The notes under the pieces: generated by a model
Database searches by the model: none
What the model was told of the DNA's origin: nothing
What the model saw: only the letters and a program-made list of their open reading frames with translations
Made by a program: the position numbers and the translations under genes
Shown: in pieces, positions 21,321 to 33,989 of the stretch
Layout of the letters: every line of letters starts with the position of its first letter
How positions within the stretch are numbered: position 1 is the first letter of the stretch
Source: Corydoras sp. C115
Lineage: Eukaryota > Chordata > Actinopteri > Siluriformes > Callichthyidae
Assembly: GCA_019802505.1 (NCBI GenBank)
Contig: JAFMOC010000044.1
Location: forward strand, 1,235,001 to 1,299,000
Direction: 5' to 3'
Length of the DNA: 64,000 bases

Positions 21321-22938
21321 CAGTTGTGATCAAATTTATTCAACCCCCACTGAAATAAAGTGTTTTGGCCAGTTTGACATTGATTTGGATCATTTCAGTC
21401 ATCTTATTTACAATTATATCAAAGAGGCACTTATAAATTAGACAAATATAACATAATATTTATGATGGAATAACCACAAATGTCTTTACTGTGCTCACAT
21501 CATTATCAGTTTTATTCAACCCCCTAGTGACATTATTTTTTAGTACTTAGTACAACATCCTTTTCCAGTTATGACAGCTTTCAAGCGTGAAGCATAGCTT
21601 GACACAAGTGTCTTGCAGCGACCTGTGGGTATCTTAGCCCATTCTTCATGGGCAAAAGCCTCCAGTTCAGTCACATTCTTAGGCTTGCGCACTGCAACTG
21701 CCTTCTTTAGGTCCCACCAGAGGTTCTCAATTGGATTTAAGTCTGGTGATTGCGATGGCCACTCTAGAATGTTCCAGCCTTTCATGTTCAACCATGCTCT
21801 AGTGGACTTGGATGTGTGCTTCGGATCATTGTCCTGTTGGAAGGTCCAACGTCTCCCAAGCCGCAGGTTTGTGACTGACTCCATCACATTTTCCTCCAAG
21901 ATCTCCTGGTACTGAAGGGAATTCATGGTACCCTGCACACGTTGAAGCTTTCCTGTACCATTAGAAGCAAAACAGCCCCAAAGCATAATTGACCCCCCGC
22001 CATGCTTCACAGTAGGCAAGGTGTTCTTTTGTTCATAAGCCTGGTTCTTCCTCCTCCAAACATAGCGCTGGTCCATTGTCCCAAACAGTTCTAATTTAGT
22101 TTCATCTGACCACAGTACACTGTCCCAAAACCTTTGTGGCTTGTCCACATGACTTTTGGCACACTGCAGTCGACTTTTCTTGTTCTTTGGAGTCAGCAAG
22201 GGGGTGCGCCTGGGAGTTCTGGCATGGAGGTCTTCGTTATGCAGTGCGCGCCTTATTGTCTGAGCTGAAACTTCAGTGCCCACATCTGACAGGTCTTTTT
22301 TCAGTTCCTTAGCAGTCACGCGGGGATTTTTCTCCACATTACGCTTCAGGTAGCGCACAGCAGTCGCGGTCAGGATCTTCTTTCTGCCACGACCAGGTAA
22401 CGTTTCCACTGTGCCCTTTAACTTGAACTTGCGAATGATACTTCCGATAGTGTCTCTTGGAATATTTAACAACTTCGCAATCTTTTTATATCCATTGCCA
22501 TTCTTGTGAAGAGCAATAACCTCTTCTCTTGTCTTCTGGGACCATTCTCTTGCCTTCACCATGCTTGTAAACACACCAGTAGATGTCTAGAAGGAGCTGA
22601 GTATCACAGTCCTTTTAAATCTGCCTAATTGGTGCTTATCATGCTTGATTGCTGCTCGTTGACATCCACAGGTGTTTTCAATACCTGATTGAAAACATTG
22701 GAATGAACCTCTGTTCTTATGAGTGGTAGTTGTAAAGGGGTTGAATAATTGTGTCAATGAAGAAATCACAAAAAGGCCATTTAATACTTTATGACAAAAA
22801 CAATTGATGCTATCTTAGTTGCATTTAGTTCTTTAACAAGTCCTTGTAAGATTTCATTATGAACACAATTACAAATGTGCACTGAATTCCATAAAACCCT
22901 TCGCAGCATTGGGGGTTGAATAAATTTGATCACAACTG
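21321..22938 (-). mobile_element. full-length Tc1-type DNA transposon
   Basis: 1618 bp element flanked by TA on both sides (21319-21320 and 22939-22940). The outer 28 bp are perfect inverted repeats (21321-21348 and 22911-22938) starting CAGTTGTGATCAAATT. A second, related copy of the TTATTCAACCCC motif lies inside each end (about 21513-21525 and 22735-22746), giving the IR/DR layout seen in several fish Tc1 elements. It encodes an uninterrupted transposase on the minus strand. The right end abuts a TA microsatellite. I cannot assign a named subfamily. Confidence 0.95.
21540..22574 (-). CDS. Tc1/mariner transposase, intact ORF
   Basis: 344 aa, the usual length for Tc1 transposases (about 340). 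The N-terminal third carries two helix-turn-helix modules, e.g. around GNGYKKIAKLLNIPRDTI and the second near RVTAKELKKDL, joined by a GRGRKK GRPR-like motif. The catalytic DDE domain shows all three acids: WSDETK, QQDNDPKHTSK and SPDLNPIENLW with the DD34E-type spacing. No stop or frameshift is seen. It cuts and pastes its own element at TA sites; whether this copy still works cannot be told from sequence. Confidence 0.93.
   Translation of the reverse strand: MFTSMVKAREWSQKTREEVIALHKNGNGYKKIAKLLNIPRDTIGSIIRKFKLKGTVETLPGRGRKKILTATAVRYLKRNVEKNPRVTAKELKKDLSDVGTEVSAQTIRRALHNEDLHARTPRRTPLLTPKNKKSRLQCAKSHVDKPQRFWDSVLWSDETKLELFGTMDQRYVWRRKNQAYEQKNTLPTVKHGGGSIMLWGCFASNGTGKLQRVQGTMNSLQYQEILEENVMESVTNLRLGRRWTFQQDNDPKHTSKSTRAWLNMKGWNILEWPSQSPDLNPIENLWWDLKKAVAVRKPKNVTELEAFAHEEWAKIPTGRCKTLVSSYASRLKAVITGKGCCTKY

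Positions 22939-22940
<2 letters not shown>

Positions 22941-22993
<53 letters not shown>
22941..22993. repeat. (TA)n microsatellite at Tc1 edge
   Basis: About 25 TA units directly next to the TA target site of the Tc1 element. Confidence 0.95.
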
Positions 22994-22994
<1 letters not shown>

Positions 22995-22997
<3 letters not shown>

Positions 22998-25760
22998 CTA
23001 TATTCAAAATATGATCGACCTATTTATACCTGTTTCTGTTCCTGTATGATACGGTTTGGTGAGTTTGGCTATAAAACTTTTTTTTTTCCAGAGAGTATTA
23101 AAAGGAACTAGACTGAACAACACATCTTTCAGTTATTTTGAATGTGGTTGCTGGTTTTAAGTCATTCTTGTCTTTAAACAATGACTTAAAGAATTTGACC
23201 TATGGCTGACACATATCTCCAGTGAAATAAATATTGCTATAACTACACAACAGCAGACCAGTGAGCACTGATGAAGGTTATGACTTACACAAACTGCACA
23301 CAAACTAAATTATTAATTTAATATATTCAAGTACATATTTAAAAGGTAAAGCAATATGGTAGATGTATCTAGAACAGTAAATAGGGACACAATATTTAAA
23401 CAACCCAGCAGCACAGCTGTGCATGATCGAGTGATAACATAACATCAGTGTCACTGCAGTGCTGAGAATCACCCATCACCCATATAAAAGCTTTTTGTGA
23501 TGTGGGAGTCCTGATTATTAAAAAACAGAGTAAACAGGACTAACAAAGTATGTATAGAAACATTTGGACTGCAGTTTGCATGTGTAGAACTATGAAGTAC
23601 AATTATATAAGGTAATTAAGGTACAATTATATAAGGTAATTTGTAAAAGAAAAAAAAGAAAAAGAAAAAGAAAAACAGTGAGGTGTACCTTATAAAAAGA
23701 GTAGATGTGTTTTTAATATTGGATTTAAAATATGTGCTTTTTTTTATTTTTTAGGATGATGATTTGTAATTGCTCTTGTTTGGTATGCTTTCGTAAATTA
23801 GCTTGTATGTTTACTGAGGAGATTATAAAAGAAACTAAACTGAACACACCTTTCTATTAGTTAAAGTGTGTTTTTTTTATCATGTAATTTTAAAGAATGA
23901 CTAAAAGAATTTGACCTATGTGTCACCTCAAATATATAATCCCCAGTAGGACAGGAAGTTATGAAAAACTGATTCAAGGTTCTTAAACTTGAAATGGTAA
24001 ATTATATATATATTTGAAAAAAAATTGATGAGGTTGATTGGGTTTGTTTCTTTTTGATTTACCTAAAATTAAGGTGACATTAAGCTATTTAGCAGACACT
24101 TTTTAATCCAAAACAACTTTGGCAGGCCAGCAAGCTAAATAGGAACCAGCTGCAGAGGTATCTCATTTAATTATCTTGATCATTTAATTCCACAGTAGGA
24201 GGGTTGGGAGGCTATGATGCTCATCCAGAGGAGAACACCCAGGACAGGGTGCCAATACATTGCCAGGCACACAGATTATATGGGGCAATTTAGATTAATA
24301 ACTCATGTTTTTGGACTGTGGAAGAAACCAAGTAACCCGGAGAAACCCCACTCAGACATGAACCTGGATCCCCAGCACTGAGTGGCGGATGTGCTAACCA
24401 CTATGATAACTTGCCACCCTGCAGCATTATCAATCAAGATCATTTGTTTGTGGGTTTGATTGTTTTTATAGCAAAGTCCTTCTGGAAAGTAGTATGGATT
24501 CCACCTTCGTCTCACTATGTGATTACATTTGAACCTTTTTAATTGTATAATCACCTGCATTGAAGTGCAGTTAGCAGATGCATTTACATTTGGTCATTTA
24601 GTATAGGCTTTTATCAAAATCAACTTACAAGTGTCCCAACTTGGTTGAGGCCAAATGTTTAATGACAAAGGTTTATTATTAAAAAGGGGAAACATAATTA
24701 ACCTTTAGCCTTAGTCCACCAATGTTTGTGATGTGATAGATGAGATTATACACATATTTTTTTGAAACACATTGTCCATGTTGTCTAAAATTAGGTACTG
24801 ATGAGCGATTTGATGAGGAAAAACAAAATGGCTAAATGTGACAAAACTATTATTATACAACAGGTAGTTCTGGCTGAGCCGTTTGTCCAGTTGCAACATG
24901 AATGACAATGATGCACACCTCTGACCACTTCACATTTATATTAATGCGTGATATGATACATTATTTTAAGTCATAAAATGCAGATTAATAAATACAGCGA
25001 GCCGATTCCTTATGAGCAAAGTCTGTTTTTATATGTTTTATAACTTGGGCACTAGATGGCAATATTTGGTTGTTAGCGAAACTGTAACCCTGTTACTCAG
25101 CAATCAGTGTTTACTTTAACACAAGAGTGGATTATGTCGTGGAAGATCAGTTTATTAACAATTTTACTTTAAATGAATGCAAACCTTGTTTTTTTTTATT
25201 ATAGTGTGTTTGCAACCATTTTATTAAAGGAATAATACACTCAAGGTTGTGCATTATCGTGAATAAATCAGGTGTAGCTGTACGCCACTTTAAATCCCGT
25301 ATCATAACTTTGTTTCCATGATATATTTACAGTAATGCATGCCCTCTCACCTTATTGCTTTACTAAATACTGATTCGAACTGCAACTAAGAATATAAACA
25401 GAATAGAACGTGTATTTATTTACATTGAGCCTGGCCAACATATAAAAAATGTATGGTGAGAAAGTGATGTAAGGTCTAATTGGTTATGTTTTATTAATGT
25501 GAGTGTTTTATTTAAATGCTAAAATAACTTTAAAATAAACTATAAAGGAAATTTGGCTTGGAAGGGCTGAATGCTGCTGCAAAAAAAAATGAAAAAAGAA
25601 ACTAAAGAAATTCTAACTATGCTAATGTGGAGAACATGCCAAACTTCCAAAAGTTGACAATGTCAATGAAAGGTTTATTGAAAACAACATCCTCATAAAA
25701 CGCTTTTATATATACTTGATACATACTATTCATTTTCTCAAACTTAGCTTACGTACCTAT
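22995..25760. other. intergenic, mostly unrecognised
   Basis: AT-rich. Small pieces of family B-type text (TTTAGCAGACAC at 24088; CATTTGGTCATTTAGTATAG at 24588) and an old V-SINE (24180-24420). No gene recognised. Confidence 0.5.
24180..24420 (-). mobile_element. old V-SINE fragment
   Basis: Diverged; GTGCCAATACATTGCC, TGTTTTTGGACTGTGGAAGA and GCTAACCACTATGATAACTT remain. Confidence 0.6.
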
Positions 25761-25764
25761 TAAT

Positions 25765-25985
25765 TAGTGGTGTAACAGTACACAAAATGAATGGTCCTCA
25801 GTACGAATTCGGTATAGTGGTGTGGGGGCCCCTCTTACCAGGGGCCCCCACTTTTTTTGTGTTCTTATATGCATTATTAATTTATTTGTCCCCCAAAGAA
25901 AGTTTTAGTGAAAAAAAAACGTTCTCTTAAATAGGTTCATTTTAAATTTTAAAAAACGGTTCGGTGCGAAGATTTTTTTTTTATT
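25765..25985 (+). repeat. hAT-like repeat fragment with a GC hairpin
   Basis: Left part GGTGTAACAGTACACAAAAT and right part ACGGTTCGGTGCGAAG resemble a known fish repeat type (GGTGTAACGGTACAC... CGGTTCGGTAC). A GC-rich hairpin (25822-25851) followed by seven T lies inside. Confidence 0.35.
25822..25858. other. GC-rich perfect hairpin followed by T run
   Basis: GTGGGGGCCCCT (25822-25833), loop CTTACC, AGGGGCCCCCAC (25840-25851), then seven T. A 12 bp perfect stem. Confidence 0.9.
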
Positions 25986-26814
25986 CTGGAGTACTTTTAT
26001 CAAATGCTTTAAACCAGTGTTCACCACACCATATGAATCAGAATCCTATATTAATCCCTGCGGGTAAATACATATGCACTCTATATGTTGCAAAATTTCC
26101 ATAGGTTTAGGAGTATGTGGGAAGGTTGTATAAAGTAAATAAATAATAAAATATGAGTAATGCCGCTGTATTGTGGGGTGTCTGGAACATAAGTTAAAAT
26201 GTGAGGGATTACTGGATATGCTCATTGCTTTAGTAGGATTTTTTCCAGTCTGATTTTCAATCTCATAAAAATAGGAGGTTTAATCAATTCAGTGTTCAAA
26301 AGTAACGGAGATTAAGTTTAAGTCGGTTAGATTTAATCAGCTCTGGTTATCGGTACATGAACAAAGAAACATACCTCACAACTGCAGCACGACGCCACCT
26401 GAGCTGCTCCACTGCTGTTGTAATTTACAGGGAACCAAAATCCTCCATAAACGGTTAATGTAAACGCGACAGCGTGTGTAATTTGCGTGGATCTTTTCCA
26501 CGCGTGGTCCAAACTCTGCCTCTAATCTGAACTGTACTCAGCACGGCATGCGCAGCAGTGAATACAGCTAAAGTACAACTCACCTCCCAATTTTTGTTCC
26601 GCCTTGTGTTACATTTTTTGCAACAACACACAATGCAAAACATCATACAACAATACAAATGTAAGTTTTTTTTTTTTTTTTAATACTTTTAAGTAATTTA
26701 GTAAAAGTCATAAAGTAAAGTAAAACTCATGATAGAAGAAAATGACTATTTCAAAACATGGACTATTATTTCAGTGCCGAACTGGCGAGCGATTCCAGCT
26801 GCAGTGTTGAACCC

Positions 26815-27149
26815 ATCCATCCATTACCTCCCGCTTTATCCTCTAGTAGGGTCGCGGGGGGTGGGGGGGGTTCTCCATGCCCATCCAGGGGAGAACATTT
26901 CAGGTGCTGGGCAGAAAGACCCAGAACAGGGTGCCAATCCATCACTGGGCACACACTCTATATGGGGTAATTTGGAGATCTCAATTGACTTGATCCATGT
27001 TTTTGGACTGTGGGAGGAAACCGGAGAACCCGGAGGAAACCCACGCGGACATGGGGAGAACATGGAAACTCCACCCAGATTGGGATTCGAACCGGGAATC
27101 CCTAGCGCTGAGAGGCAAACATGCTAACCACTAAGCCACCGTGCCGCCC
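26815..27149 (-). mobile_element. V-SINE
   Basis: Full-length, ATCCATCCATTACCTCCCGC at the left to CCACCGTGCCGCC at the right. Confidence 0.85.
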
Positions 27150-28560
27150 TGATATCAATAATAAATAATCCATCCAATCCACTAGAGAATAATAATAATA
27201 ATAAGATTAAGAAGAACAGCAAGTTGGCTCATCCAAGCCAACTTAATAAATGTTTATATTGCTTGTATTTTTATTACAGTTTTTACACACTGTGTAAAAA
27301 CATCAGTGAAATTTGATTTGGTATGTCTGATTCTGATGGTATTTTATTCTTTTCTGCCATTATCACCTATAAAATGACACAACAACAAAAAATTGCCTGC
27401 TACTAATCTTTTATTCAAAGCCTGTTTTTCTAAAGTCAAAAGGATTGTTTAGTATGTTCTCACATTACTCATGTTTATAGCCTATAAAAATAGATTTTTC
27501 TAACAGCAATAACCCTCCTGAACCAGCAGAGGTCCTGCTTACCCTGTCTAAACTTTCTTTTTAAGGCCACTAATATTTCTATTACTAATAATAATGTTAG
27601 TAGTCATCATCATCATAATAATAGTGTGTAATCTGTGAACAGTTATCTTTAAAATATATACAATCTTTTTTTGGATGTTTCTTGTTCTAATGCTTATTTA
27701 TGTAAGTGTAGTGGTGCTTCCGCTGTGAAATTTGCAAGATGAAAAGCAGAAGTAGTTCATATTCATGTGACTCATGGAGACGAGGGTGGGGGGTAGTATT
27801 CTACGCTCTGTTGACATGGCCATGAGCCAGAGCCCTTGGTGTTTTTATTAGGTTGTGCTATGTTTTGCAACTTTAAGGCCAGCAAGGGTTCCGAAGCGTC
27901 ATTGGCTGCCAAACGTGAGAGTAAGTTCAGTGTTTGTGGTCATGCCAGAGTCACTGACATTTCATGTCTTTTTCACACCCTCCCACACCCACTTATCCTC
28001 CGCCATCATTGCCTTCTGTTGTATATCTCTAGGTCACAATGATGGCTTAAGTTCTTAAATCAAACTCTATTCACACAAACAGGTAACAATACAGAGACTA
28101 TTGGAATATATACAAGACCTCAAACACTGCTATAGAGAGGATTTATAATCCAAACACTGTTTTTTTTGTTTTGTTTATCATTAGGTCAAACCTAATGATG
28201 ACTAAATTATACACGGTTTACCTTTCTGCACCAATATATTAAGCAAAACCGAAAGGTAAACATGCCTCATAAGAAAGTTGGATGGAATGAAATTTAATCT
28301 TTTTTTTTTACATGTTTATTGAACGTTTAATGGCTAACATTGAATTCTAGGTCTGATATAGAGCTATTTTTGTGGTTAATGTCCTTACTACATAAATATA
28401 GAAATAATGAGGGCAAAATAAATATGTTTAAAATTTTTAACCAAATGTTAATACATTTTCCTCTTTTCGATAAGATTCAGATGCTGAGTTTGATCTGGGG
28501 CTAGAGGTTTTTTTCTCCATGCCATCGGTTATCACACATTCTAGCATTGAGCAAGTAAAT
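27150..28560. other. intergenic, nothing recognised
   Basis: Includes two overlapping open frames of about 67 codons at 27836-28058 with no family resemblance and no splice or start context worth calling. Confidence 0.45.
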
Positions 28561-28575
28561 GTAGAGTAAATGTAC

Positions 28576-28948
28576 ATCCATCCATCCATCCATCGATCCA
28601 TTATCTTCCGCTTTATCTTTTATTAGGGTCGCGGGGGGTTCTCCATGCCCATCCAAGGGAGAACGTTTCGGGCGCTGGGCGGATACACCCAGGAAAGATT
28701 GGCGCGCTGCCAATCTATCGCCGGGCACACACTCACTCACACATACATACACACATCTATATGGGGCAATTTGGAGAATTTAAGTGACTTGATCCTTGTT
28801 TTTGGGCAGTGGGAGGAAACCGGAGAATCCGGAGGAAACCCACGCAGACACGGGGAGAACATGGAAACTCCACCCAGATGGGGATTCGAACCAGGAATCC
28901 CTAGTGCCGATAGGCGAATATGCTAACCACTAAGCCACCGTGCCACCC
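28576..28948 (-). mobile_element. V-SINE with target duplication
   Basis: Flanked by GAGTAAATGTAC (28564-28575 and 28949-28960); (ATCC)n tail. Confidence 0.88.
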
Positions 28949-28976
28949 GAGTAAATGTACAGTAAATGCTTAAAGT

Positions 28977-29111
28977 GTGCCCATTGATGAATTGGCGCCC
29001 TGTCCTGGGTGTATCTGCCCAGTGCCCAAAACGTTCTCCCCTGGATGGGCATGGGGAACCCCCCCCGCGACCCTAATATAGGACAAAGCAGAGATAATGA
29101 ATGAATGAATG
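28977..29111 (+). mobile_element. 5'-truncated V-SINE (135 bp)
   Basis: Begins at the internal GTGCCCA point and runs to (GAAT)n; flanked by AATGCTTAAAGT (28965-28976 and 29112-29123). A genuine truncated insertion, 28 bp from another V-SINE. Confidence 0.85.
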
Positions 29112-29877
29112 AATGCTTAAAGTTCCAGTAACTCTGTCAAGTTTTGACGATGCCACTGCTTGGAAGGGCAGAATGCAGAGCTTATAATGAAACAAGTAGT
29201 CTTGTAATGCAGAAGACACCAGGTAACACATTGCATCAATGACATATCACAAACACAATTAGGCAGAGTTCTAACACCCTACACACAGAGGGAAGGGCTT
29301 TTTCATACATTATAAAAGGTAAACACATAGCTGAATCTGAATCATAGTAGAAATGACTAAACCATAATAAAGAGTTATTCAAACAACAACCACACAAAGC
29401 TGCACCAGATTACACAGATCAACCACCAGAACCCTATAGCTATTCCAGATGTACTGGTAATACCACCAGCGGCCGCTGACATTTCTGTTGTGACATTAAC
29501 GCTGTGACATTACCCCCCTCCAACAAAAGGGTGCCAGAAAAGGTTTCCAAAAATGTGTTCCAAAAAGGGGTGATGTGACAAACTCAGCTCAGCGTGACTT
29601 ATGGCAGCAAAGCCATAAAATGGAAGAGCATGCAGTGTGTCGCAAAATGCTTTTCATGCTGTCCAGTTTAGTGGACTCATTAGGCCGTAAGTTACATTCA
29701 CTTACTGGTGCATTCGTGACTGAACAAGAAGTTCTTTAAATCTTTTTTTGTGTAGTGTGTTCACCACAACAGTAGTAAGAGTAGCATGCCATCTGAGGTA
29801 TGGTATAGTTTGTAGGGGCCATGTGTGCATCCAAGGTATGTTAGTACATAAGATGTGCACTGTGTGCCCTAAGGTAT

Positions 29878-30168
29878 GTTCATTCATTCACTCATTATCT
29901 TCTGCTTTGTCCTCTACTAGGGTCACGTGGGGGTTCCTCATGCCCATCCAGGGGAGAGCATTTCGGCATTGGGCAGATACACCCAGGACAGGGCGGCAAT
30001 CTATCGCTGAGCACACACTCACTCACACAGACACACGTAAACACACACTATATGAGACAGTTTAGAGCATTTAGTTTACATTGAATCCATGTTTTTGGAC
30101 TGTAGGCGAAACACCACCCAGATTGGGATTCAAACCGGGAATCCCTAGCGCTGAGAGCCGAGCGTTTC
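29878..30168 (-). mobile_element. V-SINE, internally deleted
   Basis: Tail CATTCATTCACTCATTATC to CTAGCGCTGAGAGCCGAGCG; part of the core is missing after TTTTTGGACTGTAGG. Confidence 0.75.
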
Positions 30169-31038
30169 CTTCTTAAAAGTTGTCCTTGTTAAAAAAAAAA
30201 GAAAAAAATTTGAGACCAAAAAGTTGGATACCATGTGTTCATGTGTTCAAAATCAAAGGTGAAATAGACTTGGAGAAGCCAAACCGTTAAATATAATGTA
30301 AGTACACAATGTTGATATCTGAATGTAATATCTAAATCACAGTCTCCTAATTATTTTAACAATTAATTTTTGGATTATCACAGAAACAATAGCGAACTGC
30401 AAAGACTGCGGGTAGACTAGGATTAGACTCATTTGTTTTATCACATACAAAAATGCAATAGCACAATGTTCTGTTGTAACAGCTACCAAAATTATATAGG
30501 GGTTTTTCCCTGTTCTCTGAGATTCATTGTATGAGGTATGTGGTAAGCACAAGCTAGCAAACACACAGGCAATATGTCTTTATTACTAGTAGTGATTGAG
30601 AAGCGTGTTTTGCTGAAGTCTACAGCCAAAATAAATGTTTTTAAATGATTAAAAGCCTTAATTTAAAAGAGTCTGTCTGCCTTCACACAAAAAAAACATT
30701 TTTCTCTTTACATTATTATTTAGTTTGCATTTGGCTAAATGTAATTATATAAAGTTTACCCAATAGGTGATATATCTATAATTTATGTATTGTGTTCATG
30801 GCACCTGCTATATCCTTCAATAGCAGTCTTTCTAAAGGCATATGCCGGATTTGACTCGTGCCTTGTACGAGTTGAAACCTGATCAATTAACTTCCTCATT
30901 CCACTGCAGCGGGTTGAAATGTGCATCACGCAGGTTTGTGCTATCTACTCATGAGGTGTGTATGTGTTTGTGCTGAAGGGGGGCTTGTGACGAAGGATGA
31001 GGGAGGAGTCTGACTGGAACTGAGAGCTGATTATGTTT

Positions 31039-31138
31039 GTTGCCCTGGCAGCGTTCCAATGCAGCTTTGCTAGTCACATTTGACTCATAACTCACATTTT
31101 ATCCAAGTTTATAATGAACTGTTTTTTGCCCTGGCGAC
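31039..31138. promoter_or_regulatory. paired X-box-like motifs with AP-1-like site
   Basis: GTTGCCCTGGCAGC (31039-31052) and TTGCCCTGGCGAC (31126-31138) resemble the RFX X-box (GTTGCCATGGCAAC); TGACTCAT (31081-31088) lies between. Inferred only from motif match in non-repeat intergenic DNA. Confidence 0.25.
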
Positions 31139-31349
31139 GATCCAGGGCAGAAAAGCTATTATCTACAAATGTAAACACTTAGAAGACCTAACATCATCAA
31201 GTAAAAGTATTAACATATAATCTAGATTAAAGTACATTAGTGCAATGTAAGATTGGGAACAGGAAAAAGGTTGATGTAACATGATGGTGTGTGGTGCTGT
31301 TACAGATGTCTCATAGTAGTGGGTGGTTAGTCCAAAATGCAAATGTTTA

Positions 31350-31560
31350 AATGTTATGTATTTTGCCAACAGTGCTTACACACAATGTAATGTGTCCTTC
31401 GCATTTAATCCACCCATGCAGTGAAACACACATAAGAACACACACTGGTGAAGTGAGCACACATGCCTCGAGCTGTGGGCAGCCTTGTACACAATTCTCA
31501 GAGAGCAGTTGGGGTTAGGTTCACTTCAGCCATAGTACTTGATGGGACCAGGAACCCATA
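31350..31560 (-). mobile_element. family C SINE fragment
   Basis: GTGCTTACACACAATGTAAT, GGTGAAGTGAGCACACATGC and AGTACTTGATGGGACCAGGA match family C; joined to a V-SINE 3' part at 31557. Confidence 0.5.
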
Positions 31561-32045
31561 TAATGTGTGTGTCTGTGTAAGTGTGTGCTCCCACTGTGTG
31601 ATTGTGTGTGATGGATTAGCGTCGTGTCCTGTGTGTATCTGCCCAGTACCCAAAACATTCTTCCCTGTATGGGCATTGGGAACATGCCTCCCCCACTATG
31701 ACCATTGTCCTTAGTATAGGTTTAAAAGGAAGATAATGAGATGAGATTTATTTGTTATCATCAAATCTATTTTACCGGGCAGCACGTTCGCCTTTCAGCG
31801 CTGGGGATCCCAGGTTTGAATCTCATTCTGTGTGGGATTGAATCTCAATTCATGTTCTCCCCGTGCCCATATGGGTTTCCTTCAGGTTCTTTGGTTTCCT
31901 CCCACAGTTCAAAAACATAAAATAGATAGATTGGCGCCCTGTTGCGGGTGTGTCTGCTCAGGACCCGAAACGTTCTCCCCTGTGGCATGGGGAACCCCCC
32001 CCCCCCCCTGCGACCCTAGTAGAGGATTAAGCGGAAGATAATAGA
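31557..32045 (+). mobile_element. two adjacent diverged V-SINE pieces
   Basis: 31557-31740 is a 3' part (GTGTGATGGATTAGCG... GAAGATAATG); 31769-32045 is a fuller copy starting GGGCAGCACGTTCGCC with a C run at 31997-32008. Confidence 0.65.
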
Positions 32046-32424
32046 TGAACAATTTAAAAAACCCTGAATATAACGCCTATGTTACAAAAAAACATCTAAT
32101 CAAAGACGAAATATTTGTAAACCTTTCTAATTCTAAAACTAGGAGAACTAAACAAAACTTCTTTAATTCTTGTATCAAAAAAGTTCCCACACAGTGCAAG
32201 AGACAGTGCAAATTTGCCACCTAAACAAGAACTCATCTGTATTTTACTCACCTTACCAAAAATGAAAAACGAATGACAATTCAACCAAAAAGTCAGCCAA
32301 TGGTTTTAATAAAATTAATATGACTAGAGTCATACTAGACTAAGAGAAGTACGTAAGTGCTTCAACCAGTCAATTATATATTTTTGTGGGTAACTCAAGA
32401 CGCATTTATCATACTGCTCATATT

Positions 32425-32777
32425 CATTCATTCATTCATTCATTATCTCCCGCTTTATCCTCTATTAGGGTCGCGGTGGGGTTCCCCATGCCCATCCAGG
32501 GGAGAACGTCTAGGGCGCTGGGCAAATAGACCCAGGACAGGGCGCCAATCCATCGCTGGGCACACACTCTCTCACACAGACACACTCTATATGGGGCAAT
32601 TTTTGAGAATGCAATTGACTTGATCCATGTTTTTGGACTGTGGGAGGAAACCGGAGAACCCTGAGGAAACCCACGCAGACACTGGGAGAACATGGAAACT
32701 CCACCCAAATGGGGATTCGAACCGGGAATCCCTAGTGCTGAGAGGAGAACGTGCTAACCATTAAGCCACCGTGCCGC
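32425..32777 (-). mobile_element. V-SINE with 14 bp target duplication
   Basis: ATACTGCTCATATT at 32411-32424 and 32778-32791 flanks a near-consensus copy. Confidence 0.9.
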
Positions 32778-33989
32778 ATACTGCTCATATTACCACATTA
32801 AATTTATTTTGCATGAAATCCTAAATATAATAATTAAACCTTTTAAAATTGACAACAATGAAAACGGAGAGAGGAAAGATGGACGAATGTATGGCTGGAT
32901 ACATATTTAAAAAATGGTTCCACTGGGGTCACCACAGCAGATCATTAATCTCCATCTCTATCTCCCCCTGTCCCACTCATCCTCCCACACCACATCCAGT
33001 CAGCTCCACTTTGGCCTTGCTTTCCTTCTTCTGCTTGACGACTCCATCCTCAGCATCATTTTGCCAACATAAATCTCTGCACATGCCCCATCCACCTGCT
33101 ATCCACCTGGTTCTTCCTAATAAATGACTTCCTAATGTTCTCCTTCCTTCTCAGTCACTTCAAATTAGAATTTGGCATTGACATCTCTGTCAGTTCCATC
33201 TTGTGACTGCCTTTTGGTCAGTGTTGCTATCTTGAAGACAGACATTGCAGGACTTTCTACAGTTCGGTATCCTGTTCCTCTCACTCTGGTAGATAATTGA
33301 ATATCACAGATCAAAGAGGTGTCAAAAGTACTGAAATCTCTCAATACTTAAGTAAAAGTTTTAGTATATTTTAAAATAATTAATAGGAATTACTACTCCA
33401 TAACTTCTGATTTGTAATGTTCTCATTTGTAAGTCGCTTTGGATAAAAGCATCTGCTAAATGACTAAATGTAATGTAAATGTAATGTAAATATACAAGTA
33501 TGATTTTTTTTTACTAAGTAAAAGTATAAAAGTATTTGCGGCTACATGAACTTAAAGTAAAAAGGTAGAAATATTTAAATTAAAATAACTTCTAATCACA
33601 TTTTTGACAGGGTGTCTTTTAATTTAAATCAAACACTACTACATGAAAACATTTTGAACTTCATTAAAAAAAAACAAAACAAAAAAAAAACTTATCTAAA
33701 ACCATATGAATATCAGACATATCTTTATATTAATAGGCACGGACATATTAATGAAATGTTCTAATGTGGAAAAATAACATTCTGAATATAGAACAATACA
33801 ATTTAGAATTTCCCCATTGTGAGACTAATTAAGGTATATCAAATCAATGCTGAACTCATGTATAGTTTGTGTAAACTCAAAGTGCAGCTACATGTTAGGA
33901 CGACTGGGTGTAATCAGTCTCTCAGTCTAATGCAAAGGACACCAATAATTTAACATAACAGCATAACATTTTAAAAAGTTTCCTTCAGT

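Noticed and set aside
21613..21915. 100-codon plus-strand open frame
   Set aside because: Shadow of the Tc1 transposase on the other strand.
25822..25858. Bacterial rho-independent terminator or contamination
   Set aside because: Surrounding DNA is clearly fish intergenic sequence.
32849..33127. 93-codon open frame as a gene
   Set aside because: Lies antisense in the RTE LINE remnant.
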